64,000 nt of DNA, from the NCBI GenBank assembly GCA_964017045.1, contig OZ024809.1, forward strand, positions 2,294,001 to 2,358,000. The letters are read 5' to 3'. Position numbers and translations under genes: made by a program. The notes under the pieces are model-generated. The model saw only the letters and a program-made list of their open reading frames with translations, was not told where the DNA came from and searched no databases. Numbering within the stretch: position 1 is the first letter of the stretch; every line of letters starts with the position of its first letter. Source of the stretch: Omphiscola glabra (lineage: Eukaryota > Mollusca > Gastropoda > Lymnaeidae). Shown here one piece after another: positions 14,001 through 21,324 of this stretch.

Positions 14001-17000
14001 ACTGGAGCGAACTGTCCGCGTCATCGCTTGCTAAGAAAAATGAGTGTAGCTCAAATTTAAAAAAAGGAATGGCTCAATGAGTTTGTGCCTGCAGCACTAC
14101 CAGATTTGTCGTCAGAGTGGAGTGTCACACTACCAGATTCGTCGTCAGAGCGGAGTGTCACACTACCAGATTCGTCGTCAGAGCGGAGTGTCACACTACC
14201 AGATTTGTCGTCAGAGCGGAGTGTCACACTACCAGATTCGTCGTCAGAGCGGAGTGTCACATTACCAGATTCGTCGTCAGAGCGGAGTGTCACACTACCA
14301 GATTCGTCGTCAGAGCGGAGTGTCACACTACCAGATTTGTCGTCAGAGCGGAGTGTCACACTACCAGATTCGTCGTCAGAGCGGAGTGTCACATTACCAG
14401 ATTCGTCGTCAGAGCGGAGTGTCACACTACCAGATTCGTCGTCAGAGCGGAGTGTCACACTACCAGATTCGTCGTCAGAGCGGAGTGTCACACTACCAGA
14501 TTCGTCGTCAGAGCGGAGTGTCACACTACCAGATTCGTCGTCAGAGCGGAGTGTCACGCTGGGTGATATGTTTAAATAGCGTGCTATTGACGATGATGTT
14601 GTCTGTGGTGTGTTGGAATTTAGTGGCTTTACCCAACGGCGGGATACAAGATTAAACAGCTTTGATTAAACAATTGTGACCTTTCTGGTTATAATTATTT
14701 ATATATAGTTCCTTTATTTATTTATATAAAAGTTTTTGCAATTAAGTTCATTTATGTAATTTCCGCGTGTGTGTTTACAGGTTGTAAAATTTTGCACACA
14801 AAAAATCGATGCTGTAAGTCTTTGCATACAACTGTATCATTTTGCACACGAACCAGCAAACCTTAGAGGGAACATTGCTCCTACATACCGTTAAAACTAT
14901 TTTAAAAAGATTATTGAAGAAAATTTTCATTCTTAAAAAAAAAAGTATGAACAATTCTTCTTGACTAAATGTTATGTGTACGTGTGTATTGTAGGTCTGT
15001 GACCGGGTTCGTGAACACCTTCACAATAAGGTTTCTACGTGTTCGGTGTGTGGACGAGGCCAAGTACAGGTGCAGGGCCGCCATCCCAGGCGCATTTCTG
15101 ACAGCCGACGGAAATTCTAAATTGTTCCGTAAGTTAGCCATTGAGATTGGTGCTGAGAAGATTGTTTGTCCCAATCCTTATTGTAGTAATGATTTTTTTT
15201 TGTTTGTCGAAGGCGGGGAGATGTCGGTAATTATGAAGGAAGCTGTGAAATCATTTTTTTTTAGATATGTTTCCTGAAACTCTGTAGGGCGGAAGAAACA
15301 TATTTTGGACCATGTATGGGATGTGAAAAGGTTTAATGAGAGGCGCGTGTTGTTTCAGTTACGTCTTGAATTCACCCAGACACAACGTGCACATCATTAG
15401 TCATAAGATGGACGCACCACGATGCAGTCCCGCGCGGGGACGTATAGCGCTGCTACTGAACGCCCATATAAACATGACTGTGCTTTTTCAAACGGGATAT
15501 AACCCTGGATGTAGATTTTCCATGACTTTGCTCGAAGGTTCTTATGTTGTCAACTTTACGCCCCGCGCGAGTAAATAGTGTGTTGTTTACTCTTAAAAAT
15601 GAGAACCGTATAGGTCTATTTTTTTTTCATTAAAAAGCTACAAGAGTTTCAAGTCGGTTTCTCCATCAAAGCTCACACAGGGTGGCCCAAAAAATTTTTA
15701 AAATCTCTTACAATGGACTACGATTAGTCACTTCCTTGTTTTGTCACGTGATACGTACCAGCCATTAGTAGGCTTTCTGCTACACATAACAACAGATAAA
15801 CAGCTGATCTGCCATTATCATTAATTCTAAAGCAAAATGTTTGTCTCCATCAGCGCTTCCCCAGTGTTTATTAAAAATTTTACTTTTCAAAATATTCTTG
15901 AATACACGCGTTTCTATAAATGACATTCATTAAATGTGACAATAATTATAAATCAGTCATGATTAAAGGAAGAAAGTTGTTTGAATAAAAATGTGTGAGC
16001 TACTAGTGTGTTGCAGACAGCCTACCGGAAGTATTACTTGTTTTTACACGTATCACGTGACAAAACAATCGACTAATCGTAGTCCATTTAGGCCTAATAT
16101 GATCTCATCCAAATTCCAGTGCATCCATAATAATAGCTTAAATAGTTTAATGATTCACTTACGTACCTACTGAACTATATGACGTCATTGTTACGGTTAA
16201 TTTACGGTCGCCATCTTTGATTTTTGTACTTTGCGTCAACAATGCGTGTTTGTAAAAAAAAATATTTGAAACAAAATGACAGCAGAAGACGAAAGATAGA
16301 TAAAGTTTCCCAACAAAGCCTTGAGCTTAGCTAGTTCAATGTAAACGTCAACAAAGCCTTGAGCTTAGCTAGTTAAATGTAAACGTCAACAAAGCCTGGA
16401 GCTTAGTTAGTTCAATGTAAACGTCAACAAAGTATGGAGCTTAGCTAGTTCAATGTAAACGTCAACAAAGCCTGGAGCTTAGCTAGTTCTATATTAACGT
16501 CAACAAAGCCTGGAGCTTATCTAGTTCAATGTAAACGTCAACAAAGCCTGGAGCTTAGCTATTTCAATGTAAACGTTAACAAAGCCTGGAGCGTAGCTAG
16601 TTCAATGTAAACGCCAACAAAGCATGGAGCTTAGCTAGTTCAATGTAAACGTCAACAAAGTCCTGGAGCTTAGCTAGTTTAATGTAAACGTCAACAAAGC
16701 CTGGAGCTTAGCTAGTTCAATGTAAACGTCAACAAATCCTGGAGCGTAGCTAGTTCAATGTAAACGTCAACAAAGCCTGGAGCTTAGCTAGTTCTATGTA
16801 AACGTCTTACAATGAGACTCCTAAGCAGAAGGGTCAACAAAAAAAAATTCTACTTGAACTTGAATATCATATTTAAAATACATTAAAATTAAAAAAGTAA
16901 AGGGTGATATTGAAAATGTCATTTTTCTTAGAACACTTTCCTTCAACTTCCATCATTTTAAATGTTGAACAGTTGGACAAACAACAAGAAAATCAAAATG

Positions 17001-18141
17001 TGTAAAATTACTATGCAGCAGAAAAAAAATTATTGGTGGGGGTGGTGAAAGGGTCAAATGTCATCAGAATCTATACTTATAAAACTATGGTAACATGAAA
17101 TGATCGCCTTCTTCTTATTTTATTTGTTCAGTACGCCCCGAAGACCAAGACACCCGGGTGGTCGTCCCGGCGACCATAGCCGTGGCCCAGACGGTGACCC
17201 TCGTCTGCACTTCCATCGAATTCAGGAACAACACCGCCATCTGGCAGCTGAGAAGACAGTCAGACCCGGTCTTCCAGAACTTCCTGCCAATTTTCTTTCC
17301 CGAGCAGATCCTGAGGGCGGAGGAGCTCGCGGGAACTTCGAATGACATCGGGTAGGTCCTCGTTGTCTCCTCTTGATATCATTTCAGCTGCAAACTTTAA
17401 CATTTATGGTGTTGACATTTTAACTGTAGACCTTTGAATAGTTTCATTTCTTTGTCATTACCTGTCATTAATATCGTAGAATTAAAAAAAAATAGTTAAA
17501 TAAAACTTTACTTTTGAACTCTGACCTTTAAGTGGATGTGTAAGCGTTCATATAAATAATGACTTTTTAATAAGAATTAACAGCTATTAGGAGCAACTGC
17601 TATCGCGTGATGTAATATATTTTGGCGTTGGAATCAGCTACGTTAATTAGGATTGAGACTATCCCCATTGAACCAGTCCAGTTGTACAGCTTAGGATAGA
17701 GACGATCCCCACTGTATCAATCCAGCTGTACAACTTAGGATTAAGACTATCATAACTGTACCAATCCAGCTGTACAACTTAGGATTAAGACTATCATAAC
17801 TGTACCAATCCAGCTATACAACTTAGGATTAAGACTATCATAACTGTACCAATCCAGCTGTACAATTTAGGACTAAGACTATCATAACTGTACCAATCCA
17901 GCTGTACAACTTAGGATTAAGACTATCATAACTGTACCATCCAGCTGCTGTACAACCTGCCTCGTTAACGGATGTTTATATTGTAAAGCTAATCACGTGA
18001 TCCTATTCCAGGTCATGTGTTTACAGAAGCAACAATGTCGTGGTCAGAAGTTTCGGGCAGCAGTCGAATGGGGATGAGCTCAGATGTCAATCAGGCTCCA
18101 CAGGGGGTGTGTCCACATCCGTCACTCTGGTGGTGGTATAG
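2198..18141 (+). CDS. Type II membrane mucin with two Ig-like domains (7-exon gene model)
   Basis: Gene-level entry. Joining exons 2198-2401, 3241-3466, 4865-8149, 12832-13030, 14995-15128, 17132-17351 and 18012-18141 gives 4398 nt, 1465 codons plus a TAG. All six introns are GT-AG and every phase matches (0,1,1,2,1,2). Domain order: cytoplasmic tail (1-104), KKRRRRR (105-111), membrane helix (112-137), Thr/Pro-rich stalk (about 145-1238), Ig-like 1 (C1257 to C1331) and Ig-like 2 (C1375, W1387, C1448). There is no N-terminal signal peptide, and positive charges precede the only hydrophobic segment, so I infer type II topology with the Ig domains outermost. Intron phases are symmetric (1-1) around the mucin exon and around Ig 1, as expected of shuffled extracellular modules. 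The ligand is unknown; a blood-cell or epithelial surface role is only a guess. I see no canonical AATAAA within 400 bp of the stop. Confidence 0.78.
2383..2482 (+). repeat. Exon 1/intron 1 boundary repeat (~28-39 bp)
   Basis: Four related segments begin GACAACATTG or GACAGCATTG. The first is the coding end of exon 1 and carries the GTAAGG donor; the others lie in the intron and lack a GTAAG motif. The exon end has therefore been tandemly duplicated into the intron. Confidence 0.6.
3024..3259 (+). repeat. 50-bp repeat spanning the exon 2 acceptor
   Basis: Units of 50 bp start at about 3024, 3074, 3124, 3174 and 3224 with the core CAACTAACAGAACCCATTG. The last copy contains the true acceptor (CTTACAG at 3234-3240) and the first codons of exon 2. 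Copies two and three keep an AG at the same place (3089-3090 and 3139-3140); copies one and four have AC instead. Because 50 is not a multiple of three, use of an upstream copy would shift the frame. Confidence 0.8.
3241..3466 (+). CDS. Mucin-Ig gene exon 2: basic stop-transfer block and membrane helix
   Basis: Starts after CTTACAG and ends GGGACGA before GTAAGT (phase 1). It encodes residues 69-143 plus one base. A Ser/Thr/Asp-rich juxtamembrane stretch leads to KKRRRRR (105-111), then 26 hydrophobic residues (VTCVIVTLILAILFF onward). Positive charge on the N-terminal side of the only membrane helix predicts a cytoplasmic N-terminus and an external C-terminus. Confidence 0.85.
3474..3990 (+). 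repeat. 30-bp minisatellite at the start of intron 2
   Basis: About 17 copies of a 29-31 bp unit (core GGGCCAGGCAAAATG, then TTTGACAGGTATGG) start within 10 bp of the exon 2 donor. Most units contain CAGGTATGG, a good match to the 5' splice-site consensus, so the array offers many decoy donors. Open frames across it on both strands are by-products of the 30-bp period. Confidence 0.9.
4469..4654 (+). mobile_element. SPIN-like hAT MITE, copy 1
   Basis: 186 bp with terminal inverted repeats: it starts CAGTGGTTCTCAAC and ends with a degraded GAGCCGCTG. Flanks ctctcgtg (4461-4468) and ttctagtg (4655-4662) match at 6 of 8 positions, an aged 8-bp target duplication as expected for hAT elements. The GGTCGCGAC block and CCGATGGTCTTAGG near the 3' end match the SPIN (Space Invader) family as I know it. 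It is too short to encode transposase. It lies in intron 2, just before the mucin exon. Confidence 0.8.
4865..8149 (+). CDS. Mucin-Ig gene exon 3: Thr/Pro-rich mucin stalk
   Basis: The acceptor follows a T-rich tract (TTTTTTTAAG, ending at 4864) and the donor is GTAAGT at 8150. At 3285 nt it is open throughout, phase 1 on both sides. The first 100 or so residues are Ser/Thr-rich but varied, with NNGT and NNTT glycosylation-type sequons. From about residue 250 the sequence becomes runs of Thr broken by Pro every 4-8 residues (TTTTTTPTTTT pattern), with occasional Glu, Ile or Ala. Such PTS-type sequence is normally heavily O-glycosylated and extended. Thr is coded almost only by ACA, ACC and ACT, so the DNA is a degenerate ACA/ACC repeat and probably varies in length. 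The alternative acceptor at 4890 would break the frame. Confidence 0.85.
8372..8450 (+). pseudogene. Thr-rich island downstream of the mucin exon
   Basis: After GTGTGTAG at 8364-8371 comes a short frame reading TPTANIEQTTTTTTTTMPTKSCV and a TAG at 8448-8450. It looks like a mucin exon end or alternative last exon. Spliced from the phase 1 donor of exon 3, however, the first codon would be TAA, so it cannot extend the main protein. It is more likely a decayed duplicate of the stalk-coding sequence. Confidence 0.35.
8573..9535 (+). repeat. 21/23-bp minisatellite in intron 3
   Basis: About 43 units of two related types: AGTAAGGCACTCTGAAGCAAT (core AAGGCACTCTGAAGC, 21 bp), which dominates the 5' part, and a 23-bp type with CTCTATGAAGCCATAG, which dominates the 3' part. 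The two alternate in the middle. The array therefore has a left-right gradient of variants. Confidence 0.9.
9536..10853. other. Intron 3 unique sequence
   Basis: Mostly AT-rich DNA with homopolymer runs (A tracts near 9550 and 10060, a C-rich run near 10520). A minus-strand open frame at 9876-10136 is low-complexity and unconvincing. I see no gene here. Confidence 0.5.
10854..11165 (+). repeat. Polypyrimidine (TCTCTG)n tract
   Basis: About 310 bp of imperfect TCTCTC/TCTGTC repeat, strongly strand-asymmetric, so a candidate for triplex-type structure. Open frames on both strands here are artefacts. Confidence 0.85.
11206..11540 (+). repeat. ~64-bp minisatellite in intron 3
   Basis: Five copies of a 62-65 bp unit with cores TAGGACTAGGTCCCTTCTG and TGGCCACAGCAAGCAAT. 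Confidence 0.85.
11820..12336 (+). repeat. 30-bp minisatellite with higher-order pattern
   Basis: About 17 units of exactly 30 bp (core CATTCACTGACTCCCTCAC). Variants with CACCGACTCC plus TTGTTG recur at 12063 and 12183, 120 bp apart, and a CTCTCTCAC variant recurs between them, suggesting multi-unit duplication. The period is a multiple of three, which explains the open frames on both strands. Confidence 0.9.
12527..12702 (+). repeat. 12-bp minisatellite (GTGTGTCAACCT)n
   Basis: About 14 units of 12 bp, with GTTTGTCAACCT variants concentrated at the 3' end. It lies about 130 bp before the exon 4 acceptor. Confidence 0.9.
12832..13030 (+). CDS. Mucin-Ig gene exon 4: first half of Ig-like domain 1
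   Basis: The acceptor follows a C-rich tract (CCCCCACAG, ending at 12831) and the donor is GTAAGT at 13031, phase 1 in and phase 2 out. It encodes residues 1239-1305, including the B-strand cysteine in AEITCTF (C1257) and an NTSS glycosylation sequon. Residues just after are hydrophobic and fit an Ig C strand, though no canonical Trp is present (QLMAMF instead). The last 28 bases are the first unit of the following 57-bp repeat. Confidence 0.8.
13003..13325 (+). repeat. 57-bp repeat carrying six copies of the exon 4 donor
   Basis: Units start with GGTGACCCCAA and each contains GTCAGCCAGTAAGTAG. The first unit is the coding end of exon 4. GTAAGT donors lie at 13031, 13088, 13145, 13202, 13259 and 13316, exactly 57 bp apart. 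The period keeps the frame, but each unit contains TAA right after the donor, so only the first donor gives an open product. Confidence 0.92.
13634..14877 (+). mobile_element. hAT-type element with internal 33-bp array
   Basis: Terminal inverted repeats: left CAATGTTCCCTTTAAG at 13634, right CTTAGAGGGAACATTG ending at 14877. Flanks ctcatacg (13626-13633) and ctcctaca (14878-14885) match at 6 of 8 positions, as expected for an old hAT 8-bp duplication. Inside, at 13989, is a short frame starting MSKRHWSELSASSLAKK that soon meets a stop and may be a transposase remnant, followed by a 33-bp array. The element sits in intron 4, between the halves of Ig-like domain 1. Confidence 0.65.
14088..14560 (+). 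repeat. 33-bp minisatellite inside the hAT element
   Basis: About 14 units of 33 bp with core CGTCGTCAGAGCGGAGTGTC, very homogeneous. In one frame it encodes an 11-residue repeat (SVTLPDSSSER). The frame is open from 14085 to 14579, but other frames and the other strand are open too, so I treat it as non-coding unless transcripts show otherwise. Confidence 0.85.
14995..15128 (+). CDS. Mucin-Ig gene exon 5: second half of Ig-like domain 1
   Basis: The acceptor is TATTGTAG (ending 14994) and the donor GTAAGT at 15129; phase 2 in, phase 1 out. It encodes residues 1305-1349, including DEAKYRC (C1331), the F-strand D-x-x-x-Y-x-C signature of Ig folds, 74 residues after C1257. An extra cysteine (C1323) sits eight residues upstream. 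Confidence 0.85.
15712..16088. mobile_element. MITE-like inverted-repeat element in intron 5
   Basis: Left arm 15712-15756 and right arm 16048-16088 are near-perfect inverted repeats (left begins AATGGACTACGATTAGTC; both contain TTGTTTTGTCACGTGATACG). TTA occurs outside both arms, which could be a Harbinger-type duplication, but this is uncertain. There is no transposase. Confidence 0.65.
16305..16806 (+). repeat. ~41-bp minisatellite in intron 5
   Basis: About 12 units with cores CAACAAAGCCTGGAGCTTAG and AGTTCAATGTAAACGT. Confidence 0.9.
17132..17351 (+). CDS. Mucin-Ig gene exon 6: first half of Ig-like domain 2
   Basis: The acceptor is TTTGTTCAG (ending 17131) and the donor GTAGGT at 17352; phase 1 in, phase 2 out. 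It encodes residues 1350-1422. VTLVC (C1375) and IWQL (W1387), twelve residues apart, fit Ig B and C strands, and NNT (1382-1384) is an N-glycosylation sequon. It is markedly GC-richer than the surrounding intron. Confidence 0.85.
17635..17958 (+). repeat. ~53-bp minisatellite in intron 6
   Basis: Six units with cores TTAGGATTAAGACTATCAT and CCAATCCAGCTGTACAAC, ending about 55 bp before the exon 7 acceptor. Confidence 0.85.
18012..18141 (+). CDS. Mucin-Ig gene exon 7: end of Ig-like domain 2 and stop
   Basis: The acceptor is CTATTCCAG (ending 18011); the exon completes a split Gly codon and runs to TAG at 18139-18141. It encodes residues 1423-1465. GDELRC places the F-strand cysteine (C1448) 73 residues after C1375, and STSVTLVVV forms a typical G strand. 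The protein ends directly after the domain, with no anchor, consistent with type II topology. An extra cysteine (C1425) lies near the exon start, mirroring the extra cysteine in Ig 1. Confidence 0.82.
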
Positions 18142-18524
18142 ACAAAGAGACCGAACTCACAGAGTGACTGTCATCACCGGCCCTGACTGCGCGACGAAAT
18201 ATTCACAGGAGGATGCACTGAAGTATGGGAGGGGGTGGGTGGGGCTGCCCTGAGATGTGATTGAAGAGTAAGGGGGAGCTTCAAGGCCCCTGTCTATGTA
18301 TGAGACGGCCAGTGGCGTAGGTAGGGGGCGGAAGGGAGGTTGCGGACAGCACAAGGTGACACCAACATTTGTGAGGCGGTTTAAATCACATTTGAAATGT
18401 TAGATATCATTGACACACACAGTTAGGGTAGAAGACTGATCATGCCTGTCATGGGACACAAGTGAGGGGATCGCTCAAAAAGGACGTGGGGAACAGTGAT
18501 AGGGGTGTGCCCACACGTGTACTT
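18142..18524. other. Downstream of the mucin-Ig gene
   Basis: Presumed 3' UTR and flank. I see no AATAAA. At about 18311 there is CAGTGGCGTAGGTAGGGGGC, a fragment of the same end sequence as the intact MITE at 25991. Confidence 0.4.
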
Positions 18525-18812
18525 GTGAGAGTGAGTGAGTGAGTGAGTAAAGGAAAGAGTGACTTAATGAATGAGTGATTAAAAGAGTGAATGCGTGAAG
18601 AAGTGAATGAGTGGGTGAGTGAGTCAAACAATGAGTGAGTGAGTGAGTGAGTAAAAGAGTGAAAGAATGAGAGAGAGTGGGAGAGAGAGGGAGGGAGAGA
18701 GATAGAGAAATGTAGAAAGTGGGATAGTAAGTGGGAGAGAGCGGGAGATAGGGAGAGATAGAGAGTGAGAAAGAGAGAAAGGGTGTGAGAAAGAGGGAGA
18801 GTCAGAGAGAGA
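18525..18812 (+). repeat. (GAGT)n and (GAGA)n purine tract
   Basis: GAGTGAGT repeats grade into GAGAGAGG-type sequence over nearly 290 bp, purine-rich on the plus strand. Confidence 0.85.
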
Positions 18813-19000
18813 TGTATTGAGTAACTGGTTTCATGTTAAAAAACTCACAACAACTTAAGTGTGACGCTGTTATGGTGGAATAACATTAAACCTATGTTAA
18901 AATATTATATATGTAAAGCTGAGAGGGTACGTTTTGTAACTTAGGTTTTGATGTTATTTTATACAACTGATGTTGTGATAGCATATCTTTAAAAAATCAT

Positions 19001-19389
19001 GGTGCTGGGTCGCCGAGTGAATCTCAAGTTGGTGGTCTGGAGTTCAATCCCCACGACATCCCAGTCAAGCAAAATCATCATCGGCACCCCGGGTGGATGG
19101 GACTCGTTAACCTTGGACGGAAACTCATCCAAGAGAAGGAAACTCTGAATTCAAACCCGGAGATGGAGTCCCGAAGGCGGATAACATTGGTACAATTAAA
19201 CATTCCGGCAACTCCTGCAACGCCACCGGTGCCAAGCTGTATCATCCATACGATGTTCCCTTGGGTTATCCAGTGGCAAGGAGAGAGGCGATTTGCTGTT
19301 GGGAATCCTAGAAGAATAATTCCACGCCTTGTGGATTTCATCCTGCGAAAAGCGCACCATCGCCCCCTTGTGACGGACGGATGCCAGTA
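19001..19389 (+). mobile_element. tRNA-derived SINE-like repeat
   Basis: The 5' part resembles a tRNA gene: GCTGGGTCGCCGAGTG in the A-box position, then GGAGTTCAATCC (19039-19050), a good B box, at normal spacing. A longer tRNA-unrelated body follows, ending in CCAGTAAAAAATA. Layout and length fit a mollusc SINE. I cannot name the family. Confidence 0.5.
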
Positions 19390-19687
19390 AAAAATATTTT
19401 TAAATTAATGTTATTAATGTTGTGGCACATTGTATAAAGAATTTTATGATGATAAGTTTATTTTATCTATCTTATAAAGTTATATTATACTTGCTGGGAA
19501 CATAATCACATTTCGCGTGCACAATAGGGGAAGACATGATGCATTATCAATATTGATTCCAGAGGGTGTTCCATATATCCACCAGTTCTTAGTGGTATTG
19601 GCTCTCTATAGAGTGCGTTGAGACTGATGCCGTTTTCGTTGGGTGTTGACGGATGCATGAGACGTTTTAGTAGGGCATTTGCCGCAT

Positions 19688-20150
19688 CGGGGAATTGGTT
19701 TGAAAGAAATTTCGTGGATGGAAAACTGATCGACGGAAGTTTGGTTGAACGGAAATTTGATCGAATGGAAGTTTGATCGAATGGAAGTTTGATCGAATGG
19801 AAGTTTGATCGAATGGAAGTTTGGTCGAATGGAAGTTTGATCGAATGGAAGTTTGATCGAATGGAAGTTTGATCGAACGGAAGTTTGATCGAATGGAAGT
19901 TTGATCGAACGGAAGTTTGGCCGAACAGATGTTTGGTCGCATTTTTTGACGCAATCAAATAATTTCTTTTTGAACGCATCAGATTGTTTTACTATGTTAG
20001 TAGAGTGCGTTAAAAAAGAAATTTGACAGAAATTTGATCACAACTGAAAAAAAAAATTCTACCAAACTTCCATTCGACCAAACTTCCGTTCCATCAAACT
20101 TCCGTCGATCAATTTTCCGTCGACGTAATTTATTTCAAGCAAATTTCCGG
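19688..20150. mobile_element. Foldback element with 16-bp subrepeats
   Basis: Left arm 19688-19790 and right arm 20061-20150 are inverted repeats at roughly 80% identity (shared ATCGACGGAAGTTTG). The left arm is extended by about 12 copies of a 16-bp unit, GAATGGAAGTTTGATC. It has the structure of a foldback transposon with subterminal tandem repeats; it encodes nothing recognisable. Confidence 0.65.
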
Positions 20151-20997
20151 TATTTGCGTGTACTGACCACAGGCTAGTATTTAAAATGAGTTCTTTTGTG
20201 TGCGTTTGGTGCGTACGTGATCAAGCACACGGCAAAGGAAGCAGCGAATGGGAGCGCATCACGGTGCGCAGTGAGAGCGGGGCCAGCAAAGATCCCCTCG
20301 GGAATTATTATTAAAAATAAATTATGTGATTGTATATTACTTACTTATTTTTGATGGTATATTATATAACTAATTGTTAAGGATGCATTATATATTTTAT
20401 GCCCCGATGGAATATTTTATAACTAATGTCATGATTGTAAATTATATCAAATTGTAATGATTGTATGCTTTTAAAATTATTTTTGATAAAACAACTCTTT
20501 ATTTATGTTTTTTTAAACTTTTTTTTTATTAAACCCAATATTTTTAATAGAGGAATAATGATTTTAAATAAGATTCATGCTCTACATTTTTATCTTCTTT
20601 ATCAATCAACATTAAATAACAAATCACGTGGTCTATTCGACCTGTATAAAGGCTAAGTCCTAGAGGTTGGGGAAAAGGCCAAGTTTTACCTCAAAGTTAC
20701 GACAACGAGTTACGTGTACTCACTACTCAGTAGATATAGCAACTATGTCCGAATTGTACACTAGAAATTTTAAAACAAATAGCCACCACGAAATCCACTT
20801 AAACAAAACTCATACATGTCACAATGAGTTCTGAAAAAAATATTGAAACATTTCTCTATGACGAAAAAATGTGAGACTTTGGTGAAACGCAAAGCCTGAA
20901 GTATAATGCAGGTAGGTAACTTTTTCAAATATAGACTCGAGTTAATTTACCAGTTTGCGACCCTATGTGCTCCCCAAATTACAAAACATCAGACGAA
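20151..20997. other. AT-rich intergenic DNA
   Basis: No supported gene. An AT-rich stretch at 20300-20600 holds only low-complexity frames. Confidence 0.4.
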
Positions 20998-21005
20998 TCA
21001 CTTAC

Positions 21006-21099
21006 ATGCGCGCCAGCCGTGCTGTTCAGCTTGCCACCCAAGATCTGCGTCTGAGAACCACTGCTCGTAAAGCTGGTCCCATAGACTGACCATAAAGGT
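21006..21099 (-). CDS. Orphan candidate exon
   Basis: On the minus strand a 94-nt segment is bounded by a strong acceptor (TTTTTTTGTACCCCAG) and a GTAAGT donor. One frame is open and protein-like (SVYGTSFTSSGSQTQI, then LGGKLNSTAGAH), phase 2 in, phase 0 out. It does not join exon 3 of the minus-strand gene upstream, which ends in a stop. I see no partner exon, so this may be chance or part of an undetected gene. Confidence 0.3.
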
Positions 21100-21324
21100 C
21101 TGGGGTACAAAAAAACAACAAATCCCAGACTAAGCTTCCAAAATTTTGAGTTTATCGATTAATAAACCATTTCACCCCCCTCTCAATTTGGGGGGATAAA
21201 CTCTTCACACAAAGATTGATTTATGAGAGAAGATCGATAACTACCCTGATATCACCAACATCAGCTTGGGTACAACTTTTTCAAATATACTAAATGATTA
21301 AGTCGCCAAAATCTGTTGAACCCC

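Noticed and set aside
15336..15578. 80-codon plus-strand frame in intron 5
   Set aside because: Lies in an intron, composition is not protein-like, no splice sites of matching phase.
2198..18141. Assignment to the FREP immune lectin family
   Set aside because: FREPs combine Ig domains with a fibrinogen domain and a signal peptide; neither is present here.
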